Source: Stappia sp. MMSF_3263 (GTDB lineage Bacteria; Pseudomonadota; Alphaproteobacteria; Rhizobiales; Stappiaceae). From it: DNA of 64,000 nucleotides. Where the stretch lies: contig NZ_JASHIK010000014.1 of the NCBI RefSeq assembly GCF_030733745.1, positions 62,001 to 126,000 on the forward strand, read 5' to 3'. Positions within the stretch are counted from its first letter, which is position 1, and each line of letters begins with the position of its first letter. The notes under the pieces were generated by a model. That model did no database searches. It was not told the DNA's origin and saw only the letters and a list, made by a program, of their open reading frames with translations. Made by a program: the position numbers and the translations under genes. Below, piece by piece: positions 30,553 to 39,584 of this stretch.

Positions 30553-30969
30553 ATGACCGGCGCCACCCATGACACCCTGACGGATCTCGGGCGGGGCACG
30601 CCCGTCTGGTTCTCCCTGTCCGGCCGGCTGCTGCCAGTCTGGATCCTCGCCCAGTTCCTCACCGCCGGCCTTGCCCTGTTCGGCGAAACCGGAACATGGA
30701 ACCTGCACGCCGGCCTCGGCGCGGGACTGGCCCTTCCGGTCCTTTGTCTCGCGGGCGGCGCGATCGCCGTGCCGCGGCTGCGCGGCTTCGGATGGTGGGC
30801 CGGACTTGCCGCCCTGCTCTACCTGCTGCAGGTCGCCCTCGCCGCCGGCGATGCCTCCCGCTCCCTCGCCTTCCATCCCGTCAACGGCGCTCTGCTTCTG
30901 ACCGCCAGTCTGGTGCTCCTCGCCAAGATCGAACGCCGGCTTGCGCGGTCCCGCAAGACGAAGGCCTGA
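30553..30969 (+). CDS. Small four-helix membrane protein (DUF6220-like)
   Basis: This 138-residue protein has four hydrophobic segments at about residues 26-44, 50-72, 80-97 and 104-124. Conserved-looking His and Asn residues occur in NLHAGLGAG and FHPVNGALLL. The pattern recalls DUF6220 proteins. It starts 3 bp after the quinone-reductase gene, so it is probably translationally coupled and works at the membrane with that enzyme. Quinone handling or ion transport is possible, but nothing in the sequence settles this. Confidence 0.65.
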   Translation: MTGATHDTLTDLGRGTPVWFSLSGRLLPVWILAQFLTAGLALFGETGTWNLHAGLGAGLALPVLCLAGGAIAVPRLRGFGWWAGLAALLYLLQVALAAGDASRSLAFHPVNGALLLTASLVLLAKIERRLARSRKTKA

Positions 30970-31219
30970 CCCGTCGGGCCGGGTCCGTCCGGCGCCCTGC
31001 CCCTTCGCCAGCCCTGCGCCACGCGCAATCCCCTTGCGCGCGGGCACGGCTTGCATCCGATTGCACTATTGGTCATACGATAGGAACAGCCATTCCCGTC
31101 GATGAACCGGCGCTCCAGACGCGCCGCGAACCGAGACCCCCAGCAAGACCGGACAGCGACCAGAACCGGCACCCGGCCGCCGGAGACCGTCCTCGCCCGG
31201 CAGGTGAACCGACCGTCCC

Positions 31220-32149
31220 ATGTCGCAACCAGGCTCCACCCTCGCCGCACGGTTCTACGCCCGGCCGATCCTGTTGCTGGTGCTGACCACCCTGTTCTGG
31301 GCGGGCAACACCATCGCCGGCCGGCTCGCCATCGGGGAAGTGTCGCCACTGGCCGTCGTGTTCCTGCGCTGGGTCTTCGTCTCGGCGCTGATGGTGGCGC
31401 TCTACGGCCGCCAGGTCAGGGCCGAATGGCCGATGCTGAGGAAGCACCTGCCGATGATGGCGCTGATGGGCACCATCGGACTGACTGCCTTCAACGCGCT
31501 CTTCTACATCGCCGCTCACACCACCACGGCGCTCAACATGGGCATCCTGCAGGGCTCCATGCCGATGTTCGTGCTGCTCGGCGCCTTGATCATCCTGCGC
31601 ACCCCGATCCGGCCCTTGCAGGCGCTCGGCGTGCTGGTCACCATGACCGGCGTCGTCTTCATCGCCAGCCAGGGCGATTTCGCCCGCCTGGCGGAGCTAA
31701 AGGTCAATCCCGGCGACGGGCTGATGATCGCCGCCTGCATCCTCTACTCGCTCTACGCGGTGCTGTTGCGCAACCGGCCGGCGGTTTCCGGCATGGTCTT
31801 CTTCACCGTGCTCTCGGTGATCGCGGCGATCGTCTCCGTGCCCGTCTTCGCCTTCGAATTCATCCAGGGCACCGTGCAATGGCCGACCCCGAAGGGCTGG
31901 CTGGTCGTCGCCTATATCTCGATCTTCCCCTCGTTCCTGTCGCAGATCTTCTTCATGCGCGGCGTCGAGCTGATCGGCCCCGGCCGGGCCGGCGTCTTCA
32001 TCAACCTGGTGCCGATCTTTTCCTCGTTGCTGGCCGTCATGCTGCTCGGCGAGCCTTTCCATCTCTATCACGCGCTCGCGCTCGCGCTGGTTCTGGTCGG
32101 CATCGCGCTGTCCGAGCGCAAGTCGCGCACCGCGGCGCCCGTTAGCTGA
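31220..32149 (+). CDS. EamA/DMT-family transporter
   Basis: This 309-residue inner-membrane protein has about ten helices made of two tandem EamA repeats. The first starts TTLFWAGNTIAGRLA and the second around ILYSLYAVLLR, ending with AVMLLGEPFHLYH. The family exports amino acids or other metabolites. The substrate is unknown. It stands alone on the plus strand with a 250-bp upstream region in which I see no clear operator. Confidence 0.88.
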   Translation: MSQPGSTLAARFYARPILLLVLTTLFWAGNTIAGRLAIGEVSPLAVVFLRWVFVSALMVALYGRQVRAEWPMLRKHLPMMALMGTIGLTAFNALFYIAAHTTTALNMGILQGSMPMFVLLGALIILRTPIRPLQALGVLVTMTGVVFIASQGDFARLAELKVNPGDGLMIAACILYSLYAVLLRNRPAVSGMVFFTVLSVIAAIVSVPVFAFEFIQGTVQWPTPKGWLVVAYISIFPSFLSQIFFMRGVELIGPGRAGVFINLVPIFSSLLAVMLLGEPFHLYHALALALVLVGIALSERKSRTAAPVS

Positions 32150-32259
32150 GGCGCAGCAACGCGCCTCGTTCCGCCAACACCACGTAATCAACACCGAATA
32201 TCGGCGAAGTGCCGCAAGGCCGTCGCGCATTTGCCGAAATGTGGCAAGATAGACAGGTC

Positions 32260-34803
32260 ATGCAAGCGCCCCTGTTCATCGCCGCGATCGCCGGCCTGCT
32301 CGTCGTCATCTCCCTGATCCAGCCGCTCGCGCGGCGGCTCAAGGTCACGTCCTCCGTGCTGCTCGCCCTTGTCGGCATCGGCATCGGCGTGCTCGCCTCG
32401 TGGCTGCTCTACACGCCGCGCACCGATGCCTTCAACGACATCGCCGCGGTGTTCGTGAACCTGCCGCTGAACTCGCAGGGCATTCTCCACCTGTTCCTGC
32501 CGGTGCTCCTGTTCCAGACGACGTTGACCCTCGACATCCGCCGCATGGCCGACGATGCCGGCGTCATCTTCGTCATGGCGGTGGTCGCGGTGCTGGTCGC
32601 CACCGCCTTTATCGGGCTGGCGCTGCAGCCCTTCGCCGGCGTGTCGCTGATCGCCTGCCTTCTGCTCGGCGCGATCGTCGCCACCACCGACCCGGTCGCC
32701 GTCGTCGCCATCTTCCGCGACATCGGCGCGCCCGCCCGTCTCGGCCGCCTGGTCGAAGGTGAAAGCCTGCTCAACGACGCCGCCGCCATCGCCCTTTTCG
32801 TCATCCTGCTGGATGCGCTGACCGGCGGCGAGGCGCCGACGCTGACCGGCGGCGTCGAGCTGTTCCTGTGGAGTTTTTCCGGCGGAATGGCGCTCGGCTA
32901 TCTCGGGGGCCAGGCGATGGTCCGCCTGCTGCCCCTGGTGCGCGACTTCCGCCTCGCCCAGGTGACGCTGTCCGTCGCCATGCCCTATCTCGTCTATATC
33001 GTGGCGGAGAATTTCGTCGATGTCTCCGGCGTCGTCGCGGTGGTCGCCGCCGGCATTCTGATCAATCTCGCCGGCCCCTCCCGCGTCACGCCGGACGGCT
33101 GGACCTATCTCAACGACGTCTGGGAGCAGATCGCTTTCTGGGCATCGTCGCTGATCTTCATGCTCGCCTCGATCCTGATCCCCAAGCTCCTTGTGGATGT
33201 CGGTTGGGCGGATCTCGGCCTGCTTGCCATCGTCGTGGCGGCCGCGCTGGTCGCCCGCGCCGTGGTGTTGTTCGGCGCGCTGCCCCTGATGAGCCTCTTA
33301 CGCCTGTCGCAGCCGGTCAGTACCCCGTTCAAGACCGTCATCCTGTGGGGTGGCATGCGCGGCGCGATCACCCTGACGCTGGCGCTCGGCGTCACCGAGA
33401 ACGCCGCGATCGACCCGCAGGTGCAGCGCTTCGTCGCCGTGCTTGCCACCGGGTTCGTGCTGTTCACGCTGCTTGTCTACGGCACCACCTTGAAGCCGCT
33501 GATCAAGGTCTTCGGGCTCGACAGGCTGACGCCGCTCGACAACGCGATGCGCTCGCAGGTGCTGGCGCTGGCGCTGGCCAAGGTGCGCGAGGGCGTCGCC
33601 CGGGTGGCGGCGAACTACAACATCGCCCCGGCGGCGGCGGAGGAGACCGACCGGCGCTACCGGGACCGGCAGACGATCGCCTCAGGCGCCGCAAGCGCCT
33701 CGCAGGAAATCCTCGACCGGGACCGGGTCACGGTCGGCCTCGTCTCGATCTCCAACCGCGAGCGCGAGATCGTGCTGCGTCATCTTCGCGAGCGCACCGC
33801 CTCGATCCACACCGCCGAGGACCTTTTGGCCAAGATCGGCCGCATCGGCGACCAGGCCCGAGCCGGCGGACGGCTCGAATACAACCGCGCGGCACGCGAA
33901 TCGCTCGCCTTTCCGCGCACCATGCGGCTGGCCCAATGGTGCCAGCGTCACCTCAAATACGAGGGCTGGCTCGCCCGCCTGCTGGCCGACCGCTACGAGA
34001 TGCTGCTGCTGAGCCGCATCGTCATCGACGAGTTGATCGCCTTCACAGACGACAAGATCGAGCCGCTGCTCGGCGCCCGCGTGGCCGAGATCCTCACCGA
34101 GATCCTGCTGCTGCGGCGCGAATCCACCACCACGGCGCTGGAAGCGCTGCGCCTGCAATATCCCGACTATGCCGACAGTCTCGACCAGCGGTTCCTGCTG
34201 AAGGCTGCGCTGCGGCTCGAGGAGGATGCGTACCGGGCGCTGCAGGCACAGAACCTGATCGGCTCCGAGCTCTATTCGAACCTTGCCCAGGAAGTTCATG
34301 CCGGCCGCGACGAGGCGGACCAGCGCCCGCATCTCGACATGGGCATGCGCACCGAGGAACTGACCGCCCAGCTGCCCCTGTTCCGCGACCTGCCCGAGGA
34401 CCGGATCCGCGCCATCGCGCGGCTGATGCGGCCGCGTTTCGCCGTGCCCGGCGACAGCCTCATCCGCAAGGGCGAACGCGGCGACACCGCCTATTTCATC
34501 TCCTCGGGTGCTGTCGAGGTCTCCACAGAAACCATGCGCATCCGGCTTGGCCGTGGCGACGTGTTCGGCGAGATCGCGCTGGTCACCGGCGAACCGCGCA
34601 CGGCGGATGTGCGGGCGCTCGGCTATTGCAACCTGCTCGTCCTGTCGCGGTCGGAGTTCAGGAGCCTGATGGACAAGGACCCGGCGCTGGAGGCTCATAT
34701 CGCGGAGGTCGCGCACGCGCGCCAGCGCATGAATGCCGAGGCCGAACCGGAACGCGACGCGCCAACCGGCCGGCTGGCAGGCACCGGACAGGAGCACGGC
34801 TGA
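32260..34803 (+). CDS. CPA1 Na+/H+ antiporter with C-terminal cyclic-nucleotide domain
   Basis: This protein of about 847 residues has an N-terminal part (1-410) with about twelve membrane helices of the CPA1/NhaP type. It includes ATTDPVAVVAIFRDIG and EGESLLNDAAAIALF, which hold the ion-binding Asp and the fold's conserved acid/Asn residues. A long cytoplasmic helical region of about 270 residues follows. The last 130 residues form a cNMP-binding domain (LPLFRDLPEDRIRA, GDSLIRKGERGDTAYFISSG, DVFGEIALVTGEPRTADV). It should exchange Na+ or K+ for protons and respond to a cyclic nucleotide. The ATG at 32260 begins just before the first helix. GTG at 32209 and ATG at 32239 are alternatives. Confidence 0.9.
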   Translation: MQAPLFIAAIAGLLVVISLIQPLARRLKVTSSVLLALVGIGIGVLASWLLYTPRTDAFNDIAAVFVNLPLNSQGILHLFLPVLLFQTTLTLDIRRMADDAGVIFVMAVVAVLVATAFIGLALQPFAGVSLIACLLLGAIVATTDPVAVVAIFRDIGAPARLGRLVEGESLLNDAAAIALFVILLDALTGGEAPTLTGGVELFLWSFSGGMALGYLGGQAMVRLLPLVRDFRLAQVTLSVAMPYLVYIVAENFVDVSGVVAVVAAGILINLAGPSRVTPDGWTYLNDVWEQIAFWASSLIFMLASILIPKLLVDVGWADLGLLAIVVAAALVARAVVLFGALPLMSLLRLSQPVSTPFKTVILWGGMRGAITLTLALGVTENAAIDPQVQRFVAVLATGFVLFTLLVYGTTLKPLIKVFGLDRLTPLDNAMRSQVLALALAKVREGVARVAANYNIAPAAAEETDRRYRDRQTIASGAASASQEILDRDRVTVGLVSISNREREIVLRHLRERTASIHTAEDLLAKIGRIGDQARAGGRLEYNRAARESLAFPRTMRLAQWCQRHLKYEGWLARLLADRYEMLLLSRIVIDELIAFTDDKIEPLLGARVAEILTEILLLRRESTTTALEALRLQYPDYADSLDQRFLLKAALRLEEDAYRALQAQNLIGSELYSNLAQEVHAGRDEADQRPHLDMGMRTEELTAQLPLFRDLPEDRIRAIARLMRPRFAVPGDSLIRKGERGDTAYFISSGAVEVSTETMRIRLGRGDVFGEIALVTGEPRTADVRALGYCNLLVLSRSEFRSLMDKDPALEAHIAEVAHARQRMNAEAEPERDAPTGRLAGTGQEHG

Positions 34804-34860
34804 CGGGCCTTGCCCGGCACCTTGCGCCAAGCCGCGTTGCCCCCCAAGGAGGCAACCGCC

Positions 34861-36369
34861 CTACCGTTCGGAGATCGGTCCCTCACCCGCCGGCGCGTCG
34901 CCGCGCGCCCCCGCCGGCGCCCTGCCCTGTCCGTTCCAGGACTGCAGCCGCCGGTAAAGGGTCGAGGGGCTGACCTTCAGCGCCTGGGCGGCACGCGGGA
35001 TGTTGCCGCCGCAGAGCGAGATCGCACTCTCGATCGCCTCGCGGATCACCGTGTCGAGGGGCCGGATGCGCAGGCCCGCCTCGCTGCGCATGGCCGCGTC
35101 GGTGCCGGCCTGCGCATCGGCCGGCATTCCCGCCACTGCAATGCCCGCAGAAGCTGCCGCCGGAACCGGCGACGGCGACGGGATATCGGCCTGGCCCTGC
35201 GGTTGCGCCGGCAGCATTCCCGCCTCCATCAGCTCCGCGTCGTTGAGCACCACAGCGCGGCGGATGGCGTTCTGGAGCTGACGGATGTTGCCTGGCCACG
35301 CGCAGGCTGCCAGCGCGCGCTCGCAATCGGTCGTGAAATCGCGGAACCGCTTGCCGTCCTCCTCGGCGAACTGACGCAGGAAATGGCGGGCGATCAGCAC
35401 CGCGTCGCCGCCGCGCGCGCGCAGCGGCGGCAATTCGATCGGCATTACATGCAGCCGGTAATAGAGATCCTCGCGGAAGCGGCCGGCGGCGACCTCCGCT
35501 TCCGGATCTCGATTGGTGGCGCACACGATGCGCACGTCGACGGGCCGCATGTGATCCTCGCCAACCCGGCGCACCGCCTTTTCCTGCAGGACGCGCAGCA
35601 TCCGGGTCTGGAGGTCGGGGTCCATCTCGCAGACCTCGTCGAGAAACAGCGTGCCGCCATCGGCGGACAGCATCGCGCCCTTGCGCTCGCTCACAGCGCC
35701 GGTGAAGGCGCCACGGGCGTGACCGAAGATCTCGCTTTCCTGCATGCCGCGCGGGATCGCGGCGCAGTTGATGGAAACGAGCGGCCCCGCCGCCCGCTTG
35801 CTCAACGCATGGATCGCATGGGCGCAAAGCTCCTTGCCCGTGCCGCTCTCGCCGGAGATGAAGACGGTGGCGCTGGTGGGAGCGGCGCTGCAGATCAGGC
35901 GATAGACGGCCTGCATCGCCGGCGAACGGCCAATCATGCCCTCGAAGCCGTCCGCGCCGATCTCGCCGCCCAGTTCCTCCAGCCGGCTGGCCAGTTGCAG
36001 CCGGTCGAGCGCGTTGCGCACCGTCACCCGCAGCCGGTCGGCGGTGAAGGGCTTCATGACAAAGTCGAAAGCCCCCTCGCGCATCGCCTCGACCGCGATG
36101 TTGACGGATGCCTTGCCGGTGATCAGCACGACCTCGCAGGGCGTACCCCGCGCCTTGATTCGCTTGAGCAGGTCGAGACCGTTGCCGTCCGGCAGGTTCA
36201 CATCGAGCACCACCACGCCAGGCGCATGCGCCGCCACGTGCTCCATCGCCTCCGCGCCGGTCGCGACAACATGGACCTCGAGGCCCTGCGGTACGAGATA
36301 GGCCCTGTAGGTCTCGGCAAGCGCGCGCGCGTCCTCGACCAGCAGGACACTGGGCTTATTCCCGGTCAT
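34861..36369 (-). CDS. LuxO-like sigma-54-dependent response regulator
   Basis: This 502-residue regulator has a receiver (4-120; Asp56 in VVVLDVNLPDG). The AAA+ sigma-54 activator domain (140-375) has Walker A GESGTGKE at 173-180 and GAFTGA at 220-225. A Pro/Ala-rich linker follows, then a C-terminal Fis helix-turn-helix (about 450-490, GGNIPRAAQALKVSPSTLYRRL). The receiver start LVEDARALAETYRAYL resembles LuxO of the Vibrio quorum circuit more than NtrC or DctD. No kinase or phosphotransfer protein is next to it. The ATG at 36369 has a poorly spaced AAGGGG, and a TTG at 36381 is an alternative. It precedes the SARP/YcaO locus and could affect it. Confidence 0.85.
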   Translation of the reverse strand: MTGNKPSVLLVEDARALAETYRAYLVPQGLEVHVVATGAEAMEHVAAHAPGVVVLDVNLPDGNGLDLLKRIKARGTPCEVVLITGKASVNIAVEAMREGAFDFVMKPFTADRLRVTVRNALDRLQLASRLEELGGEIGADGFEGMIGRSPAMQAVYRLICSAAPTSATVFISGESGTGKELCAHAIHALSKRAAGPLVSINCAAIPRGMQESEIFGHARGAFTGAVSERKGAMLSADGGTLFLDEVCEMDPDLQTRMLRVLQEKAVRRVGEDHMRPVDVRIVCATNRDPEAEVAAGRFREDLYYRLHVMPIELPPLRARGGDAVLIARHFLRQFAEEDGKRFRDFTTDCERALAACAWPGNIRQLQNAIRRAVVLNDAELMEAGMLPAQPQGQADIPSPSPVPAAASAGIAVAGMPADAQAGTDAAMRSEAGLRIRPLDTVIREAIESAISLCGGNIPRAAQALKVSPSTLYRRLQSWNGQGRAPAGARGDAPAGEGPISER

Positions 36370-36721
36370 GCGTGCCAGCAACCACCCCTTCTGGCGCGCC
36401 GCTCAGGTCTGGCCTTCGCCAGCACCGGGGCAACGCGATCACGGCCGGTGGCAGGTCTCCAGCACCCGGCCCTGGCGGCTCCGACATCCAGCGGTCAGCA
36501 ACGGTGCGCAGGCCTTTCCACACGCACCCCGACATCGCAGCCGGACGCCAGATTACGGCATCCGGTGCCGGCGTAAAACCGGAAGATGCGCCCCTCCTCC
36601 CCAACCTTCGGACAGGCGATGCGGCCAGGCAAAAACTTCCGTTGAGTTATTTTCAAGGATTCCGGCGTCCGAAAGCCCTGATCTAGTACTTTCCCGCAGC
36701 GCCCCGCGGCTCCCACCTGCT

Positions 36722-36805
36722 CCGGATATCGTGAATTGTATTTAGGTTGTATTTTCGAATTTATACAAATATCCGGTTGACGCTTTGCCCGGTCAATCTT
36801 CTAAT
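36722..36805 (+). promoter_or_regulatory. Promoter with SARP-type direct repeats upstream of the small RiPP-like gene
   Basis: Two heptamers TTGTATT lie at 36736-36742 and 36747-36753, on an exact 11-bp pitch. Eight bp after the second is the -10-like TATACA (36762-36767). The inverted pair CCGGATAT (36722) and ATATCCGG (36769) brackets them. Established work on SARP activators places their 11-bp-pitch heptamers 8 bp before the -10. A second, sigma-70-like pair follows: TTGACG (36777) and TCTAAT (36800) with a 17-bp spacer. Confidence 0.6.
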
Positions 36806-36973
36806 TCACATGCTGGGAATCTTTTCGTTCACAGCTTTTGGGCGCCAAACACTGCCACTCGCCGTCGAGGCCGGTGGGTGGCGGGCAGTGCGGATTACAT
36901 GACGGGACTCCGGCGAGAGACCGGAGGATGTTCATGCGGCGTGCCTTCTTCTCAAACCGTTACGGGGCAAAAT

Positions 36974-37342
36974 ATGACTGACGAACTGGCAAAGATCGAC
37001 ATCCACGATCACAAGGCACTGGGACAGCTTGTGGCCGACTACGCCACGGGCGCGAAACCCTGGCCAGAGACGCTTGCCGCACTGAAGAGCGAACTGGCGG
37101 GAATTGCCACCGTCCCAGATCACCTCAAGGCGCTGCAGGTGATCCAGCCTTCGGAAGAGGTCCTGCTGCTGAGGTTGCCGCCGCGTCGCATGATCGAGCA
37201 GTCGCTGGAAAACTACTCGACCGGCGACGGGGCCACCGGTCCCTATCCGCTGCCCGGCTTCTACGAGGATGGCGATACGCTTTCCAACAGCGACTTTCTT
37301 CTCCACAGGGTTGCCGACTATACGATCGCCGTGTGCACCTGA
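36974..37342 (+). CDS. Small protein resembling a RiPP precursor (NHLP-like leader)
   Basis: This 122-residue acidic protein (MTDELAKIDIHDHK...) is without signal peptide. Residues 32-70 run WPETLAALKSELAGI...LKALQVIQPSEEVLLLRLPP. This has the shape of the nitrile-hydratase-like leader family: helix, then a V-x-V strand, acidic turn and hydrophobic strand ending LPP. The last 50 residues (from RRMIEQ) are different in character: Gly/Ser/Thr/Tyr-rich with one Cys at position 121, and ending IAVCT. It faces a SARP regulator and a YcaO enzyme, hence the precursor hypothesis. No Gly-Gly cleavage site is seen. Alternatively it is an unrelated small regulatory protein. The ATG is preceded by GGGGC. 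Confidence 0.5.
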   Translation: MTDELAKIDIHDHKALGQLVADYATGAKPWPETLAALKSELAGIATVPDHLKALQVIQPSEEVLLLRLPPRRMIEQSLENYSTGDGATGPYPLPGFYEDGDTLSNSDFLLHRVADYTIAVCT

Positions 37343-37354
37343 AACGACGGCTTG

Positions 37355-37380
37355 CCGGCGGGCCCTTGGCCTGCCGGTCT
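37355..37380. terminator. Bidirectional terminator between convergent genes
   Basis: CCGGCGGGCC pairs with GGCCTGCCGG (10 bp, one G-T pair) across a CTT loop, followed by TCTTTC on the plus strand. It fills the 39-bp gap between the small RiPP-like gene and the SARP gene, which end facing each other. Confidence 0.75.
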
Positions 37381-37381
37381 T

Positions 37382-39490
37382 TCAGTGCGGCGTGTCCGGC
37401 GGTGGCGCCAGGTCATCCGGAAGGGGGATGCCGGCCAGGGAAAGCCCGTGACGCACGTCGTTCCAGGTGCGTTGCGAACTGATCGGAAAGCAGTTTCCGA
37501 TCCAGCGGCCGATCTGCGCGTCATCCGGCTTGTCCGGCAGGATCCAGCGCTCGACGATGCGCTGCTTGAGATGTTCGGCCTGGGCCCGCGCCTCGTCGAC
37601 CTCGCCAGTCAGGGCCAGCGCGGTCACATACCAGGCCTCCACCCCCAGATAGCCGTCGCTCAGATAGCGGAACGCGGAAATCGACGCCCGGTGGTCGCCG
37701 CAAAGGCACATGATCCCGACGAAATAGCTCCAGTGCAGCGGCGAGGTCAGCAGGCCGCTGTCGCGGTGGCGATAGGCAATCCCGGCCGCCTCCTCCCGGT
37801 AGCCGTAATAGGCCAGTCCGTGCGCCGCCGACAGGGCCGTCCAGGGATCGTTGGAATTCAGCTCGAGCGCTTGCCGGTGCTGCGCCTCCGCCTGCTCGAA
37901 GCGCCGTTGCAGGGCCAGCGTCCAGGCGGAGCACAGATAGGCGCGCGAATCGAACGGATCCAGCGTCAGCGCGCTGCGCGCCAGCCCGGCCGAGCGCTCC
38001 AGCATTTCGGGGGTCTGCACCTGGCCGGGAAAGACGATGTGGCGCGAGTTGATGATCTGGGCCAGGCTTGAATAGGCCGGGCCGAAACGCGGGTTGTCCT
38101 CGATCAGCCCCGACAGGATCTCCTCAGCGCGGTGCGTGTTCTCGATCTTCCATGTGTAGTGCAGCCGCTGGCCCATCAGCAGGCGGTCATACTGGTCGAG
38201 CGAGGCATCGGGCATCCGCGACATGTTGGCGAGGCGCTCGGCGGAAATGTTGACGTTCATCGCCAGCGCGATCTCCGCCACCAGGAGCGACTGGCGCGAG
38301 AACAGTTCGGAGATGCCGACATCCGAATTGCGCCCCCAGACATAGGCGTTGGTGCGCGAGTTCTTCACCGTCACCGAGTAGGACACGGCGTGCTGCGAGC
38401 GCATGGCACTGATCGAGACGCGGTAGATCGGCGCCGCCGACCGCGACAGTTCCTCGGTCATGTCGTCGGCCACGGACCATTCCCGGAACCGGACGAGGCG
38501 CGAGATCAGGTCGTGGCGGAACACCTTGGCAAGGCGCACGTCGTCGTCGGCCTCGGTGATCTGCAGGATCTGGTCGACCACGATCACCGGGTTCACGGGC
38601 TGGACGGCCGGCTCCGCCTTCGCCTCGCCACGCGCATCGCCTGCGGCCCGCGCCTTTGCCGCCGGGTCGGCCATCCCGTCGGCAACACGGGTCTGCTCGC
38701 GTTTCAGCCACTCGGAGAAATTGCCGAGCTTGATGTCGACGATGAGCGACTGGGTCTCGCTCGAGGGCTGGGTGTCGAACTCCTCCTCCAGAATGTTCCA
38801 CAGGTCCTCGTAGGCCCTGAGCGCGGCGGTGAAATCCCCGCTCACCGCCCGCGAGGTCATGAAGGCACGGCAGGCGGGTTCGTGCGTCGGGTCGAGGTTG
38901 AGCAACGCCAGCGCCGCTTCCTCCATCGACTGCCAGTCGCCGGCGCCAAGCCGAATCATCGGCTCGAGAACGCCGCGCAGCTGGTCGTGGAGCTGTTGCC
39001 GGCGCACCCGAAGCCAGGCGGTGAACGGCTCGGCCAGCATCTCGCCGCCCTCGAACAGGCGCTCGGACAGTCGCTTCTCGCTCAGCAAGCGCCGGGCGAC
39101 GGTGGCGCCGGGCGCCAGCAACGCCTCCACATCCGTTTCCACGCGGGAAAGGTCGAGGCTGATATTGATCTTGTCGCTGTCCAGCCCGTCGAAGCCGGCA
39201 GCCTCCAGGTTGCGGCGCAAGATCAACAAGGTCTGGCGCAGGGAGGAGCGGGCGTGATGTTCGGAACTGTCTTCCCAGAAGAGGTTCGCCGCCATCTCGC
39301 GCGACAGGCGGCCATCGCCCGTCAGGCACAGCCGGGCAAGCAGGCCTTCCGCCTTGCGCGAACGGAACGAAACCGGCCGGTCGCCGACCTCGAAGCGGGG
39401 GACTCCGAGAATCGAGGCGTGCAGGCGCGCCCGCGAGGCGGGGCCGGCCGGCCCGGAGCCGAACCTGTCCTGGTTCCCGATATCGTCCAC
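37382..39490 (-). CDS. SARP-type (BTAD) transcriptional activator with TPR region
   Basis: This 702-residue protein has an OmpR-like winged helix at about residues 27-98 (FRSRKAEGLLARLCL, ANLFWEDSSEHHARSSLRQTL). A bacterial transcriptional activator domain follows at about 118-245 (YEDLWNILEEEFDTQPSSETQSL). A central TolB/adenylate-cyclase-associated-like region (300-420) and TPR-like helices (440-650) complete it. SARPs of this layout govern secondary-metabolite genes in actinomycetes and occur in Proteobacteria. Its start is the GTG at 39490, with a weak GGGGC box. It lies between the RiPP-like gene and YcaO, and heptamer repeats suited to it sit before the former. Confidence 0.82.
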   Translation of the reverse strand: MDDIGNQDRFGSGPAGPASRARLHASILGVPRFEVGDRPVSFRSRKAEGLLARLCLTGDGRLSREMAANLFWEDSSEHHARSSLRQTLLILRRNLEAAGFDGLDSDKINISLDLSRVETDVEALLAPGATVARRLLSEKRLSERLFEGGEMLAEPFTAWLRVRRQQLHDQLRGVLEPMIRLGAGDWQSMEEAALALLNLDPTHEPACRAFMTSRAVSGDFTAALRAYEDLWNILEEEFDTQPSSETQSLIVDIKLGNFSEWLKREQTRVADGMADPAAKARAAGDARGEAKAEPAVQPVNPVIVVDQILQITEADDDVRLAKVFRHDLISRLVRFREWSVADDMTEELSRSAAPIYRVSISAMRSQHAVSYSVTVKNSRTNAYVWGRNSDVGISELFSRQSLLVAEIALAMNVNISAERLANMSRMPDASLDQYDRLLMGQRLHYTWKIENTHRAEEILSGLIEDNPRFGPAYSSLAQIINSRHIVFPGQVQTPEMLERSAGLARSALTLDPFDSRAYLCSAWTLALQRRFEQAEAQHRQALELNSNDPWTALSAAHGLAYYGYREEAAGIAYRHRDSGLLTSPLHWSYFVGIMCLCGDHRASISAFRYLSDGYLGVEAWYVTALALTGEVDEARAQAEHLKQRIVERWILPDKPDDAQIGRWIGNCFPISSQRTWNDVRHGLSLAGIPLPDDLAPPPDTPH

Positions 39491-39584
39491 TTTGCCCCAA
39501 CCCCCTTGCGCATCAAGACCTTAGCAGGTCAGTCCCTCTTGCCCCAGAAGAAAAGATTTGCGTATCAAAGGGTTTGTACAAAAA

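Noticed and set aside
36774-36789. Sigma-54 promoter (GG-N10-GC) for the RiPP-like gene
   Set aside because: The -12 part fits, but the -24 part matches only GG. The sigma-70-like pair and the SARP-type arrangement explain the region better.
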